From contig JARHXX010000001.1 in NCBI GenBank assembly GCA_029269125.1, forward strand, positions 248,001 through 312,000: a stretch of 64,000 nucleotides of DNA, written 5' to 3'. Origin of the DNA: Kiritimatiellaeota bacterium B1221 (GTDB lineage: Bacteria; Verrucomicrobiota; Kiritimatiellia; SS1-B-03-39; UBA6053). Made by a program: the position numbers and the translations under genes. Below, in pieces: positions 54,234 to 62,978 of this stretch. The notes under the pieces are model-generated. The model was not told where the DNA came from. It ran no database searches and worked only from the letters and a program-made list of their open reading frames with translations. Positions within the stretch are counted from its first letter, which is position 1, and each line of letters opens with the position of its first letter.

Positions 54234-55435
54234 GGCTTCCCGAACATTTTGCGAAGTAAATTACCCAAACGGGGTCCCCGGTCCGCCATATTGCCGTAGC
54301 GAACCCCGTATTTCAACATGCCCACGGTGGACGCAAATTCCGGACTTTCGGAAGGCAGCGCCAAACCGCTGATCTCTCTGGGATAGCCGATATGGCAAGG
54401 CAGCTGAAACACCCGGGTTGCCAAATCCTGAACCCGGGTCATTTTCGCGCCCCCACCCGTGAGAATCACCCCTGCCCCGAAATTCTTCTTCTTCACTTCC
54501 TTATCCACCTGCGCTTTGATCAACTCGAAGACCTCCTCCATGCGGGCATGAATAATGGTATTCACATCCCGGGAAAGCACTTCCTGCGCTCTGAAACCGG
54601 TTTCAGGGGGAATAGGAATCCGCCGGCCCCGCGAACTGAGATCCACCATCGCCGCCCCGTATTTCACCTTCAGTCTTTCCGATTGGGTGGTCGAAAGATT
54701 TAAGCCCATTGCCAAATCATTGGTCACGTGATCCCCTCCCACGCCCAAGGACCCGGCCAACGAAATTTCATTGTCCGAATAAACCACATAATCCGAAGTG
54801 CCCGCACCCAAATCAATCAGAATCGCCCCCACCTCTTTTTGCTGGGGAGTCAGTACCGACAGTCCACAGCACAAACCGGCAAAAGCCACTTCGGTTACTT
54901 CCAAAGCGGCCTCTTCCGCCAAACGGTACAAGTTGCGCAAACGGTTACTTTGACAATAGAGAATCAACATTTCCAACGATAGCCGGGAGGCCTCCATCCC
55001 GTCAGGATTCAGCACCCCACGGGTTTCATCCCCAATATAATATTTCCGGGTGATGCTGTGCAGAATCTCGTGATCGTGCGGCAAGCTCACCGCCCGCGCG
55101 GTTTCCACCACCTCTTCCCGCTCGTCTGCAGTAATCACCTGATCCATCGAAAGCACATTCACACTCCCCCGATTGATGATCTGCTTGATATGGTCCCCAC
55201 TGAACACCATGAAAATTTCCTGAATCGCCACCTGGGCATTTTCTTCCGCTTCCAACAGCGCTTTCTTTACACAGATTTTGGCATTTTCAAAATCGACCAA
55301 TTCACTTTTGCGGACCCCGCTGGAGGGATAACGCCCCACCCCGGTGATCATCAGCAAACCATCTTCACGCGGCTCCGCCACCACTACTCTGACTTCAGAG
55401 GTCCCCACTTCAAGTACTGCAATTGGATTTCCCAT
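54230..55435 (-). CDS. ftsA: Cell-division protein FtsA
   Basis: 401 residues from the ATG at 55435; the upstream extension overlaps ftsQ and is discarded. Actin-like ATPase signatures: AVLEVGTSEVRVVVAEPRED, ILIDLGAGTSDYVVYSDNE and ILTGGGAKMTRVQDLATRVF. The end, RLGNLLRKMFGKP, is the amphipathic membrane-targeting helix. FtsA anchors FtsZ filaments to the membrane. It follows ftsQ after 2 bp and overlaps ftsZ by 4 bp. Confidence 0.94.
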   Translation of the reverse strand: MGNPIAVLEVGTSEVRVVVAEPREDGLLMITGVGRYPSSGVRKSELVDFENAKICVKKALLEAEENAQVAIQEIFMVFSGDHIKQIINRGSVNVLSMDQVITADEREEVVETARAVSLPHDHEILHSITRKYYIGDETRGVLNPDGMEASRLSLEMLILYCQSNRLRNLYRLAEEAALEVTEVAFAGLCCGLSVLTPQQKEVGAILIDLGAGTSDYVVYSDNEISLAGSLGVGGDHVTNDLAMGLNLSTTQSERLKVKYGAAMVDLSSRGRRIPIPPETGFRAQEVLSRDVNTIIHARMEEVFELIKAQVDKEVKKKNFGAGVILTGGGAKMTRVQDLATRVFQLPCHIGYPREISGLALPSESPEFASTVGMLKYGVRYGNMADRGPRLGNLLRKMFGKP

Positions 55436-55437
55436 AC

Positions 55438-56295
55438 TTACTCCGGTGCCGCAATACGGTTTGGACCTTCCGGACACATGTCCAAACTCATTTGATCCAG
55501 ATTTTCATTATGAATTTTATACAGGATCCGCGAGGATTCCATAATAAGTTTGTCGATATCTCCATCTCTCGGAAATTTAATCTGAAAGCCATCCTTGAGA
55601 CGGAAATCCAGAAAGTCCGTATGCCCCACATTCACCACGTGGACCGGCAACAAATCACGGATTTTGCCCGGCATGTCCCGCAACGCAATTAAATAAGGGA
55701 TGGCCGGACCCGCCTTACCTTTCGAAACATCATCGCCAATGCCGACATTCACATTTGCGCCCCGTATCATGGGAAGATGCTTAAATTCAAAATCCTTTTT
55801 TAAAATGATCCCCTCCTCATCGAACAACCAATTCATGCCCCCTTCGACCTGCCCCATTCGTCCAATCGGCACCCGCTCATTTACCGCCACAATTAAGGTG
55901 TCCGGCAGTTTACGCTTCACCACGGCCTTTCGAACGATCGCATGCTTTTCCAAGCGGGACCGAATCTCATTCAGATCCAGATCATAGGAGTTATCCCCCA
56001 CCGTGGCGCCTCCCCACCCCAAAATGATGGCAGGCGTTAAGAGGCCCCCGTCAGACCGGGTCTCAATTTGCTCCAAGGTAAATCGATCGTTCTCAGTAAA
56101 CAGGACTTCCCCCATCCACGTCATAAACAACAAAACACCCCAACCCAGCATCAGCAGACACAGGCCTCCGAACAACAAAACCGCCCCTGCCGGCAAACCG
56201 ACCGGAGAAGATTTCTGTGTACTGTTCACTTGCAGCACACTGGTTCGGCGCGTTTTGGGGCGTTTCTTTTTAGAGGTGGCTTTTTTGGACGGCAT
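55438..56295 (-). CDS. ftsQ: Cell-division protein FtsQ
   Basis: 285 residues with a Lys-rich cytoplasmic start (PSKKATSKKKRPKTRR), one membrane helix (AVLLFGGLCLLMLGWGVLLF), and a POTRA-like part (IRSRLEKHAIVRKAVVKRKL, PDTLIVAVNERVPIGRMGQ). FtsQ scaffolds the divisome in the periplasm. Weakly conserved as usual; identification leans on the order ddl-ftsQ-ftsA-ftsZ and single-pass topology. Confidence 0.85.
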   Translation of the reverse strand: MPSKKATSKKKRPKTRRTSVLQVNSTQKSSPVGLPAGAVLLFGGLCLLMLGWGVLLFMTWMGEVLFTENDRFTLEQIETRSDGGLLTPAIILGWGGATVGDNSYDLDLNEIRSRLEKHAIVRKAVVKRKLPDTLIVAVNERVPIGRMGQVEGGMNWLFDEEGIILKKDFEFKHLPMIRGANVNVGIGDDVSKGKAGPAIPYLIALRDMPGKIRDLLPVHVVNVGHTDFLDFRLKDGFQIKFPRDGDIDKLIMESSRILYKIHNENLDQMSLDMCPEGPNRIAAPE

Positions 56296-56300
56296 AAGCG

Positions 56301-57200
56301 CTACACTACCTCCGCCTGATCAAGAATGCGAACACAGAGCGTCTGAAAATCAATCCCGACCGCCGCCGCCGCTTTGGGCAAAAGACTGGTGGCCGTAAAC
56401 CCGGGAATGGTGTTTAACTCCAACACAAAAGGGTTCCCTGCCGGATCCACCCGGAAATCAACCCGTCCCATATGACGTCCGCCCAAAGTTTTATACGCTT
56501 TTAATGCCATGGACTGCAGCTTTTCCGTTTGCGCCGCATCATACGGGGCCGGACAAAGATATTGTGTGTCATTTCTCAAATATTTGGCCTCGTAATCATA
56601 ATTCCCGCTTTGAGGCACAATTTGGATCACAGGTAAAACCCGGTCTCCCAGAAATCCCACCGTGCACTCCGTCCCATCCACAAATTTTTCCGCCAAAATA
56701 CGCGGATCAAATTTTCGTACCGCCTCCAATGCGCCGGGCACATCCTCTTGAGCAAAGACGATTTCCAATCCGATACTGGATCCCTGACGCGGCGCTTTTA
56801 ACACCAGCGGTGCTTCAAAATTCACTTTCCCGCCGGGTTCAATCATCTCCCAGTCCGCCATAGGCACATCTGCAACTTGAAGCAGCGCGTGGGTAATCTC
56901 TTTGTCCAGGCTCCGGGGCATTTCCCAACTCCGGGAGCCCACATACGGGATGCCCAACTCTTCCAAGCGATGCTGAACCAACCCATCTTCTCCCATTTCC
57001 CCGTGTAAAACCGGAAAAACCGCCTCGACCCCTTCCGGAAGCTTAAATCCCAAATCCTGAACATCCAATTCACTGACCGATACCCCTGCAGCCCGCAAGG
57101 CCTCAGCCACCGCGGTACCCGAGCGAAGTGAAACCTCCCGTTCACTTCCCGAGCCCCCTTTCAGCACCGCAACATGTGAAAACTTACATGCCACCATCAT
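56301..57200 (-). CDS. ddl: D-alanine--D-alanine ligase
   Basis: 299 residues, near the 305-residue norm. ATP-grasp: AVLKGGSGSEREVSLRSGTA, FPVLHGEMGEDGLVQHRLEE, PYVGSRSWEMPRSLDKE, LVLKAPRQGSSIGLEIVFAQ and the metal-binding end FVLELNTIPGFTATSLLPKA. It makes the D-Ala-D-Ala dipeptide for peptidoglycan. First gene of the division cluster; ftsQ starts 5 bp downstream. Two ATGs at 57200 and 57197. The 287 bp upstream hold its promoter and a 10-C run at 57370-57379. Confidence 0.95.
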   Translation of the reverse strand: MMVACKFSHVAVLKGGSGSEREVSLRSGTAVAEALRAAGVSVSELDVQDLGFKLPEGVEAVFPVLHGEMGEDGLVQHRLEELGIPYVGSRSWEMPRSLDKEITHALLQVADVPMADWEMIEPGGKVNFEAPLVLKAPRQGSSIGLEIVFAQEDVPGALEAVRKFDPRILAEKFVDGTECTVGFLGDRVLPVIQIVPQSGNYDYEAKYLRNDTQYLCPAPYDAAQTEKLQSMALKAYKTLGGRHMGRVDFRVDPAGNPFVLELNTIPGFTATSLLPKAAAAVGIDFQTLCVRILDQAEVV

Positions 57201-57487
57201 TTCACCGAATTAAATATTTTACGCATGCCCCTGCATTACCCTATCGAATGACCCCGAATCAATTCAGAATTGGGATTTATGATACGGATTCAGTCGATAA
57301 AATTTCCGACAGCCTCCCCAGCCATTTCCCATGGCCCACAACCCACAAAAAAATTCAAAAACACGGGATCCCCCCCCCCTGTTTCATCCTGTTCCCCGGT
57401 GAAACACTTTTGTAGCAAGCATACCCAATCTGAATGATAGCGTGAAGAATGCATTGATTCTTATGGGGAATGAAGTAAAAACCGCGC
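57201..57487. other. Divergent intergenic region, ddl / EIIA-CBS gene
   Basis: 287 bp with no gene. Contains a C10 tract (57370-57379), directly followed by a 6-bp stem GTTTCA/TGAAAC (57381-57386/57400-57405). No clear promoter boxes were recognised. Confidence 0.45.
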
Positions 57488-58411
57488 ATGAACCTGCTGA
57501 AATTCATCCAACCGGAATGCATCCTCACTGGCGTTAAGGCAAGCGGAGTGGAAGACCTGCTGGAACAGCAAGCAGCCACCATTCACGCCCAACTCCCGGA
57601 ACAAATTTGCACCGAAACCTCTTTGGATGATCTGGTGGCCCGATTACTGGAGCGGGAAGAAAAACAAAGCACCGGTCTGGGAAATGGTATTTTGGTCCCT
57701 CATGCCCGGGTAAACGATTTCAGTCAACTCGGACTTTCCATTGCGGTACTGGAAGAGCCCATGAGCTATAAATGTCTGGACGACAAACCGATTCAGCTCT
57801 CCTGCATGGTGATTGCCCCGGCCGAAACCCCCAATATTGTGATCAAAATTTGGTCCACCTTGGCCCGGCTGCTTAATGATCCCGCCGTACATGAATATTT
57901 TCTGAATGCGAAAGATCCCGAAACCATATTTAATTATCTCAAATCACACGACCTGAATTTAAAGCTCAGCGTCACCGCTTCGGATATTATGGTGAAACCC
58001 CGGGCGACCTTGACCATGGACACCTCCATTCAGGACACCACTCATTTAATGTACAAACATAAAGAAGCCACTTTAGCCGTGCTGGATGAAAAAGGCGTCT
58101 TCCTCGGACAAGTCACTGCTGATAATGTTTTTCATTACGGAATGCCGGAATTCTTCACCCAATTGCAGAGTGTGTCCTTTGTACGGAATTTTAATCCCCT
58201 GGACAAATATTTCCAAAATGAGGGGGACATGACCGCGACCGCACTTTTGGATAAAGATGCCCCCACGCTGCCGACCACAGCCACGCTGATTGAAGTCATT
58301 TTCCAGCTCTCCGTTAAAAAACATCTCAAAGTCTTTGTCACCGACCCCAAAGGGAAACTGGTGGGAATCATCGACCGTCTCGCCGTTCTAGATCGAGCCA
58401 TCAATTTTTAG
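57488..58411 (+). CDS. PTS EIIA-like domain fused to a CBS pair
   Basis: 307 residues. Residues ~1-150 match the fructose/nitrogen-type EIIA: the phosphorylated His is H72 in GNGILVPHARVNDF, with VLEEPMSYKCLDDKPIQLSC after it. Residues ~160-305 are two CBS motifs (SDIMVKPRATLTMDTSIQDT, KHLKVFVTDPKGKLVGIIDR). This joins a phosphorelay input with a nucleotide sensor. The antiporter gene follows 10 bp later, so the protein probably controls it. Confidence 0.85.
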   Translation: MNLLKFIQPECILTGVKASGVEDLLEQQAATIHAQLPEQICTETSLDDLVARLLEREEKQSTGLGNGILVPHARVNDFSQLGLSIAVLEEPMSYKCLDDKPIQLSCMVIAPAETPNIVIKIWSTLARLLNDPAVHEYFLNAKDPETIFNYLKSHDLNLKLSVTASDIMVKPRATLTMDTSIQDTTHLMYKHKEATLAVLDEKGVFLGQVTADNVFHYGMPEFFTQLQSVSFVRNFNPLDKYFQNEGDMTATALLDKDAPTLPTTATLIEVIFQLSVKKHLKVFVTDPKGKLVGIIDRLAVLDRAINF

Positions 58412-58420
58412 AAGCGCCTT

Positions 58421-59740
58421 ATGCCAGAATCATCCTTCATTCCTTCATTGATCATTTTTTTGGTGGCCTATTTTTTCATCGCCAGCGAAAAAGTCGACAA
58501 AACCATCACCGCCATTCTGGGTGCGGCCATCTTAATTGGCACCCACCAAATCGGTTACCATGCTGCGGTAGAGAGAATTGATCTGAATGTGGTCTTTTTG
58601 CTGATTGGCATGATGATGTGCGTAAATATTCTTGCCTCTACAGGCCTGTTTGAATGGATCGCCATTGTGACCGCCCAGGTTGCCAAGGGAAATGGTCCCC
58701 GTTTGTTAATGCTGATGCTATTGGTCACCGCATTTCTTTCCGCTTTTCTGGATAATGTGACCACCGTCATCCTCATCGCGCCCATTACCATTCTCATCAC
58801 CCAATTACTGGAAATCCCCACGGTTCCTTTTTTGATTTTAGAGGCCCTTTTCTCAAATATCGGCGGAACCGGCACCCTGGTGGGAGATCCCCCCAATATT
58901 ATTATCGGATCACAGACCCACCTGAGCTTTAATGATTTCCTCATTCATTTGGGACCCATCGCACTGTTCATCCTGATTGTGGTGGGCGTCATCGTTCGCT
59001 TCCGCCTCGGCAATAAGTTTCAAGTCACCGAAGAAGCCAAAACCAATCTGATGCAGGCCGAACCCAAATTGGCCATTATTAATCCGGGACGGCTCAAGAA
59101 AGCCCTTCCCTGCATGGGCTTGGTTCTGGTTGGATTTTTTGTCAGCCATACCGTGCATATTGAAACCGGAATCATTGCTTTGGCCGGTGGCTTTTTGATG
59201 TGCCTGATCTGTAAAGAAGACATCCACCACGCCCTGGCAAAAGTCGAATGGAACACCATTCTGTTTTTTATCGGGTTGTTCATGATGGTGGGCGCACTGG
59301 AAGAAAATGGTCTGTTTACCCTGCTGGGCACCCAGGTCATCGAACTCACCAACGGCAACCTCCTGGTCACCGCATTGGCTATTCTCTGGTTCAGCGCAAT
59401 CGCCAGCGCCTTTCTTGACAATATTCCACTGGTCATCGCTTTTATTCCCATTCTCAACTCGATCATTCCGGGCTTCTGCGAACAGGCCGGCCTGGATCCG
59501 CAAAGTGCGGAAGCCCTCACCACCATTTCCGAGCCGCTGTTCTGGTCTTTGGCTCTCGGAGCCTGTCTGGGAGGAAACGGAACGATTATCGGAGCATCTG
59601 CCAACGTCGTGGTCACGCAAATTGCCCGCAACAATAAATACAAATTGTCGTTCGGGGATTTTTTCAAAATGGGTTTCCCCACCCTGATTTTCAGCGTAAC
59701 CCTTTCGAGCATTTATATCTATTTACGATACTTCCTGTAA
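58421..59740 (+). CDS. Ion antiporter of the NhaD/ArsB (IT) superfamily
   Basis: 439 residues, about eleven membrane helices. Features: FIASEKVDKTITAILGAAIL, LIGMMMCVNILASTGLFEWI, AFLSAFLDNVTTVILIAPIT and its second-half counterpart ASAFLDNIPLVIAFIPILNS, and GGTGTLVGDPPNIIIGSQTH paired with CLGGNGTIIGASANVVV. The two DN motifs carry the Asp used for cation transport. Most like NhaD-type Na+/H+ or YbiR-like anion permeases. Regulated, by inference, by the EIIA-CBS protein in the same operon. Confidence 0.88.
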   Translation: MPESSFIPSLIIFLVAYFFIASEKVDKTITAILGAAILIGTHQIGYHAAVERIDLNVVFLLIGMMMCVNILASTGLFEWIAIVTAQVAKGNGPRLLMLMLLVTAFLSAFLDNVTTVILIAPITILITQLLEIPTVPFLILEALFSNIGGTGTLVGDPPNIIIGSQTHLSFNDFLIHLGPIALFILIVVGVIVRFRLGNKFQVTEEAKTNLMQAEPKLAIINPGRLKKALPCMGLVLVGFFVSHTVHIETGIIALAGGFLMCLICKEDIHHALAKVEWNTILFFIGLFMMVGALEENGLFTLLGTQVIELTNGNLLVTALAILWFSAIASAFLDNIPLVIAFIPILNSIIPGFCEQAGLDPQSAEALTTISEPLFWSLALGACLGGNGTIIGASANVVVTQIARNNKYKLSFGDFFKMGFPTLIFSVTLSSIYIYLRYFL

Positions 59741-59778
59741 CCATATTCGCGATTTACAGGGTACAAGAACGGCCAGGT

Positions 59779-60474
59779 TTAGAGCGAAGCATCAGGCTCC
59801 AATAGCCTGTCGGGCGTAACTGCCGACAATTCCCGCTGAAAAACCTCTCCCACGACGCCTTTCATCGCATCCCCGACCACATCCATACCCGGGCACTTTT
59901 GCCCCCCAAGAACCTGCGCAAATGAGCTCACCCGCTCCCCCACCAATCCGCAGCCCACAATAAGATCGAAGAATCCCAAATCCGGATTCACATTAAGACT
60001 TAAACCATGTGAAGTGACCCAGCGGGTGAATTTAAACCCAATCGCAGAAAACTTCCCCTGATCGCACCACGCTCCCGCCTTCCCCTCTTTTCGGTATGCC
60101 TCGATTCCGAAATGCGCTGCGGTTTGCAACGCAACCGACTCAAGCGCATGTAAATACCCATGCGCCCCCATTTCGTTACGTCCCAGTTTCAGGATGGGAT
60201 ACAGGACCCACTGCCCCGGGCCATGGTACGTCACATCGCCCCCGCGTGTTGACACCTGTACTTCAATCCCCTGCTTTCTCAGCGTGTTTTCATCGGCCAG
60301 CAGAAAATTTTTACGGCCGCGGCGTCCCAGAGTAATAACCGGAGGGTGCTGAAGCAGCAGAAAAGTATCCGGAATCTCATCCGCCAGGCGGGCAGCCACA
60401 AGCTGTTCCTGCAAAGAAACCGCTTCCGGATACGGAAGCGGTTCTTCAAAAATACAAAAACGGGAAAAACTCAT
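59779..60474 (-). CDS. lipB: Octanoyl-[acyl carrier protein] transferase
   Basis: 231 residues. [35 protein letters not shown], the catalytic Lys in [18 protein letters not shown] and Cys in [10 protein letters not shown] mark LipB. It moves octanoate from ACP to lipoyl domains. Its start overlaps gcvH by 4 bp (ATGA); GcvH is the natural acceptor, so the pair makes functional sense. LipA is not in the window. Confidence 0.95.
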   Translation of the reverse strand: MSFSRFCIFEEPLPYPEAVSLQEQLVAARLADEIPDTFLLLQHPPVITLGRRGRKNFLLADENTLRKQGIEVQVSTRGGDVTYHGPGQWVLYPILKLGRNEMGAHGYLHALESVALQTAAHFGIEAYRKEGKAGAWCDQGKFSAIGFKFTRWVTSHGLSLNVNPDLGFFDLIVGCGLVGERVSSFAQVLGGQKCPGMDVVGDAMKGVVGEVFQRELSAVTPDRLLEPDASL

Positions 60475-60854
60475 TCCTCGGGCAGCAATCCGCGATAAGC
60501 CGCGGCATCCAAAAGTCCGTCGAGTTCACCGGGTTCACTGGGCCGAATCACAAACAACCACCCTTCCCCAAAAGAGTCTTCATTAATTTTTTCCGGTGCA
60601 TCGCTTAATGCATCATTCACCTCAACAATTTCACCGGAGAGAGGGGCATATACATCCGAAGCCGCTTTTACAGATTCCACCACCGCAACTTCATCGCCAG
60701 CAGAAACAGAAGCACCCACTTCAGGTAAATCCACAAACGTAAGGTCCGCCAATTGACTCTGTGCAAATTCCGTAATCCCTACTTTGCAAAGCCCCTCTTC
60801 ATTACGTACCCATTCGTGACTTTCAGTATATTTCAAATCTTCTGGTACCTGCAT
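60471..60854 (-). CDS. gcvH: Glycine cleavage system H protein
   Basis: 127 residues from the ATG at 60854; the frame is open up to 60950, but that part is the tRNA-Cys gene read as protein. [20 protein letters not shown] starts the lipoyl fold, and K63 in [18 protein letters not shown] is the lipoylated lysine. It shuttles the aminomethyl group between glycine-cleavage enzymes. gcvT/gcvP are not adjacent; instead lipB is coupled to it. Only 22 bp separate it from the tRNA. Confidence 0.95.
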   Translation of the reverse strand: MQVPEDLKYTESHEWVRNEEGLCKVGITEFAQSQLADLTFVDLPEVGASVSAGDEVAVVESVKAASDVYAPLSGEIVEVNDALSDAPEKINEDSFGEGWLFVIRPSEPGELDGLLDAAAYRGLLPEE

Positions 60855-60876
60855 AACAAACTCCTCAAGGGAAAAT

Positions 60877-60953
60877 TGGAGGCGTGGGTCGGATTCGAAC
60901 CGACGATAACAGGATTTGCAATCCCGCGCATTAGACCACTCTGCCACCACGCC
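60877..60953 (-). tRNA. tRNA-Cys (GCA)
   Basis: Acceptor GGCGTGG (complement of 60947-60953) pairs with CCACGCC (complement of 60881-60887). The anticodon loop ATT-GCA-AAT gives GCA, and the T arm has GGTTCGAATCC. Discriminator base U73 is the Cys identity base, and CCA is encoded (to 60877). It lies directly before gcvH and is probably processed from the same transcript. Confidence 0.96.
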
Positions 60954-61018
60954 ATATGTGGGCGACGCTTATACACCAAACAGATACACGCTGTCAACAG
61001 AGAGCTTCATAAAAAGCT

Positions 61019-62974
61019 TCATTTCCCTTCTTCATTTTTCGCCTGCACAATTTGACGAAGACGACGGATATTTATATCGATTTGTTTGGAAAATGGCGCG
61101 TCCATACGCTGCGCCGCTTCGAAAACTGCAAGCGCTTCTTCGGGTCGATCCAATTCGCGTAAAATTAAACCGTGCTGAATGCGCACCTGGATTTCAAAAG
61201 GTGTTAATTCCAACAATCGAAGCACCTCCGCCAATGCCAGTTCCGGACGGTTTTCGATACGGGCCAATTCCACCAATCCCTGCTGGGCTTCTTTTTCATA
61301 GGCGTTAAGAGCGAGTGCTTTTTTATAAGCCTCCCGGCTGGCAGCAAGATACTGTTGCTTTTCATCTGCCACCTGCACCCAAAAAGCCTTTTCCCGTAAT
61401 TCATTTCCTTTCTCCATCCACCCCCGGGCTTCCCATGGCATCCAGGTACGCATTTTTTCTGAACAGGCCGCCTTTTCAGTCAAATTCCCCTGCTCCTCGG
61501 CCTTAATCATCCGGTATTCATACCATCCGCCCACCATCATTCGGGTAATAAACGAAAGCATCACCAGACAGGCCGCCAAACCGAAACCCGCGTAACAGCG
61601 CAGCTTCAGTGTAGTCAGCGGACGCAGACCTTTCCAAACATGGAAATAAACGCCCACCCCGCTTAACCATCCAATTAAAGCGACAAACAACAGGCCGTTT
61701 GCCGGAATATGTAAATTGAAATCAAAAAACGCATGGGCAAAAGTTCCGGCGGAAAGCCCTAACAGGGTGATCGGGATCATGGCGGCCTGATCCGATTTAC
61801 TTCTCACAGCCGCCATAAACCATCTCACAAACAACCAAATCAGTAACCCGAGGAACAGGGCTGAGGCAAGCCAGCCATATTCCGCCAAGGTATTGAGAAA
61901 TTCATTGTGGGCATATTCCAGATGCAGGCGCGCGGACGAGAAATGCTCCCGGTACTTTTCGAACACATCGATATAAACCCCTGGACCGGCCCCCCAGAAC
62001 CCTTCCCCTTTTATCATCGACCAAGTATCTGGCCATACTTGAGAAATTCGAATGTTTTTATGAACATCACTGGAAATCTGAATGGCATCTTGGGTTTCTA
62101 CCACCAGCCGGGCCCGCATGGGTGGATAAAACTGCACCAGGGCATATAAGCTGCCCAAACCTGCGAGGAGCATCATCACCAGCATAAGGACAACGCACTT
62201 CCAGCCTTTTCGGAGCGCCTTGCCTAAACAAATGACCGCAATGCCTATAAATGTCCCAATGATCCCGGAGCGCGACTGACTCAACACCAAAGCCACAAAA
62301 GAAGGGACCAACACATATCCCGCAAAGATCCGGAGCCACAAACGCACCTTGGGCGTTAATACCAACGCAAAAGCCAATACGATTCCCATAAGGATAAAGT
62401 GCGCAAAATGATTCGGACAAATATATGTGCCACTGGCCCGCATGCCATACTGCGCAGGACGGAGCAGATACAAAACCCGGGTGTCCCCATGCCAATGAAG
62501 ACTGATGGCGTAAAAAGAATGCGCCAGCACCCCTGACAACATGAAGAATGAGCCGGCAGTCCATGAAGCAGCCTGGTTTCCTAAATCAGATAAAACCCCA
62601 TAGAGCAACCAGGCCGTCAGGAGAAACAGCAGCTCGGTCCAACTCTCAAACGCAATCGGCGTAAAAAACATGGCCCGAACGGCCACATAAAGTAAAATCA
62701 AAGACCAGAAAAAGAAATCGCGCGGAAGCCAAAGGCCCTCCTTAAAGCTCCCGGTTTTGTACAAGGTAACGGCCAGAAAACTGCCGATCCCTATCAGAAT
62801 GGGAAGCCAAAAAGGACCGGCGGCCCAAAAACGGGTTCCGCCAAAAAAGGTAACCATCCCCAACAGACAAATGAATAAAAAACAAAACATGCCCATTCGA
62901 AGAATAGGCAGTTCTGTTGTCGGAGAGGCTATGCCTCCCTTTCTTCTTTTTGAGGATTTCCGCGGGAACCCCAT
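61019..62974 (-). CDS. O-antigen ligase/polymerase-like membrane protein with TPR tail
   Basis: 651 residues from the ATG at 62974, 4 bp after the preceding stop. About ten to twelve helices, with the Wzy_C/WaaL-type loop LVLSQSRSGIIGTFIGIAVI and a periplasmic stretch with WSMIKGEGFWGAGPGVYIDV and HLEYAHNEFLNTLAEYGWLA, both hallmarks of the family. Residues ~530-650 are TPR-like helices (AYKKALALNAYEKEAQQGLV, DRPEEALAVFEAAQRMD). It polymerises or ligates surface polysaccharide at the outer face of the inner membrane. Third gene of the capsule/EPS operon. Confidence 0.88.
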   Translation of the reverse strand: MGFPRKSSKRRKGGIASPTTELPILRMGMFCFLFICLLGMVTFFGGTRFWAAGPFWLPILIGIGSFLAVTLYKTGSFKEGLWLPRDFFFWSLILLYVAVRAMFFTPIAFESWTELLFLLTAWLLYGVLSDLGNQAASWTAGSFFMLSGVLAHSFYAISLHWHGDTRVLYLLRPAQYGMRASGTYICPNHFAHFILMGIVLAFALVLTPKVRLWLRIFAGYVLVPSFVALVLSQSRSGIIGTFIGIAVICLGKALRKGWKCVVLMLVMMLLAGLGSLYALVQFYPPMRARLVVETQDAIQISSDVHKNIRISQVWPDTWSMIKGEGFWGAGPGVYIDVFEKYREHFSSARLHLEYAHNEFLNTLAEYGWLASALFLGLLIWLFVRWFMAAVRSKSDQAAMIPITLLGLSAGTFAHAFFDFNLHIPANGLLFVALIGWLSGVGVYFHVWKGLRPLTTLKLRCYAGFGLAACLVMLSFITRMMVGGWYEYRMIKAEEQGNLTEKAACSEKMRTWMPWEARGWMEKGNELREKAFWVQVADEKQQYLAASREAYKKALALNAYEKEAQQGLVELARIENRPELALAEVLRLLELTPFEIQVRIQHGLILRELDRPEEALAVFEAAQRMDAPFSKQIDINIRRLRQIVQAKNEEGK

Positions 62975-62978
62975 TCGC

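Noticed and set aside
60855..60950. N-terminal extension of gcvH
   Set aside because: The extra residues are the translation of the tRNA-Cys gene; the GcvH fold begins at the ATG at 60854.
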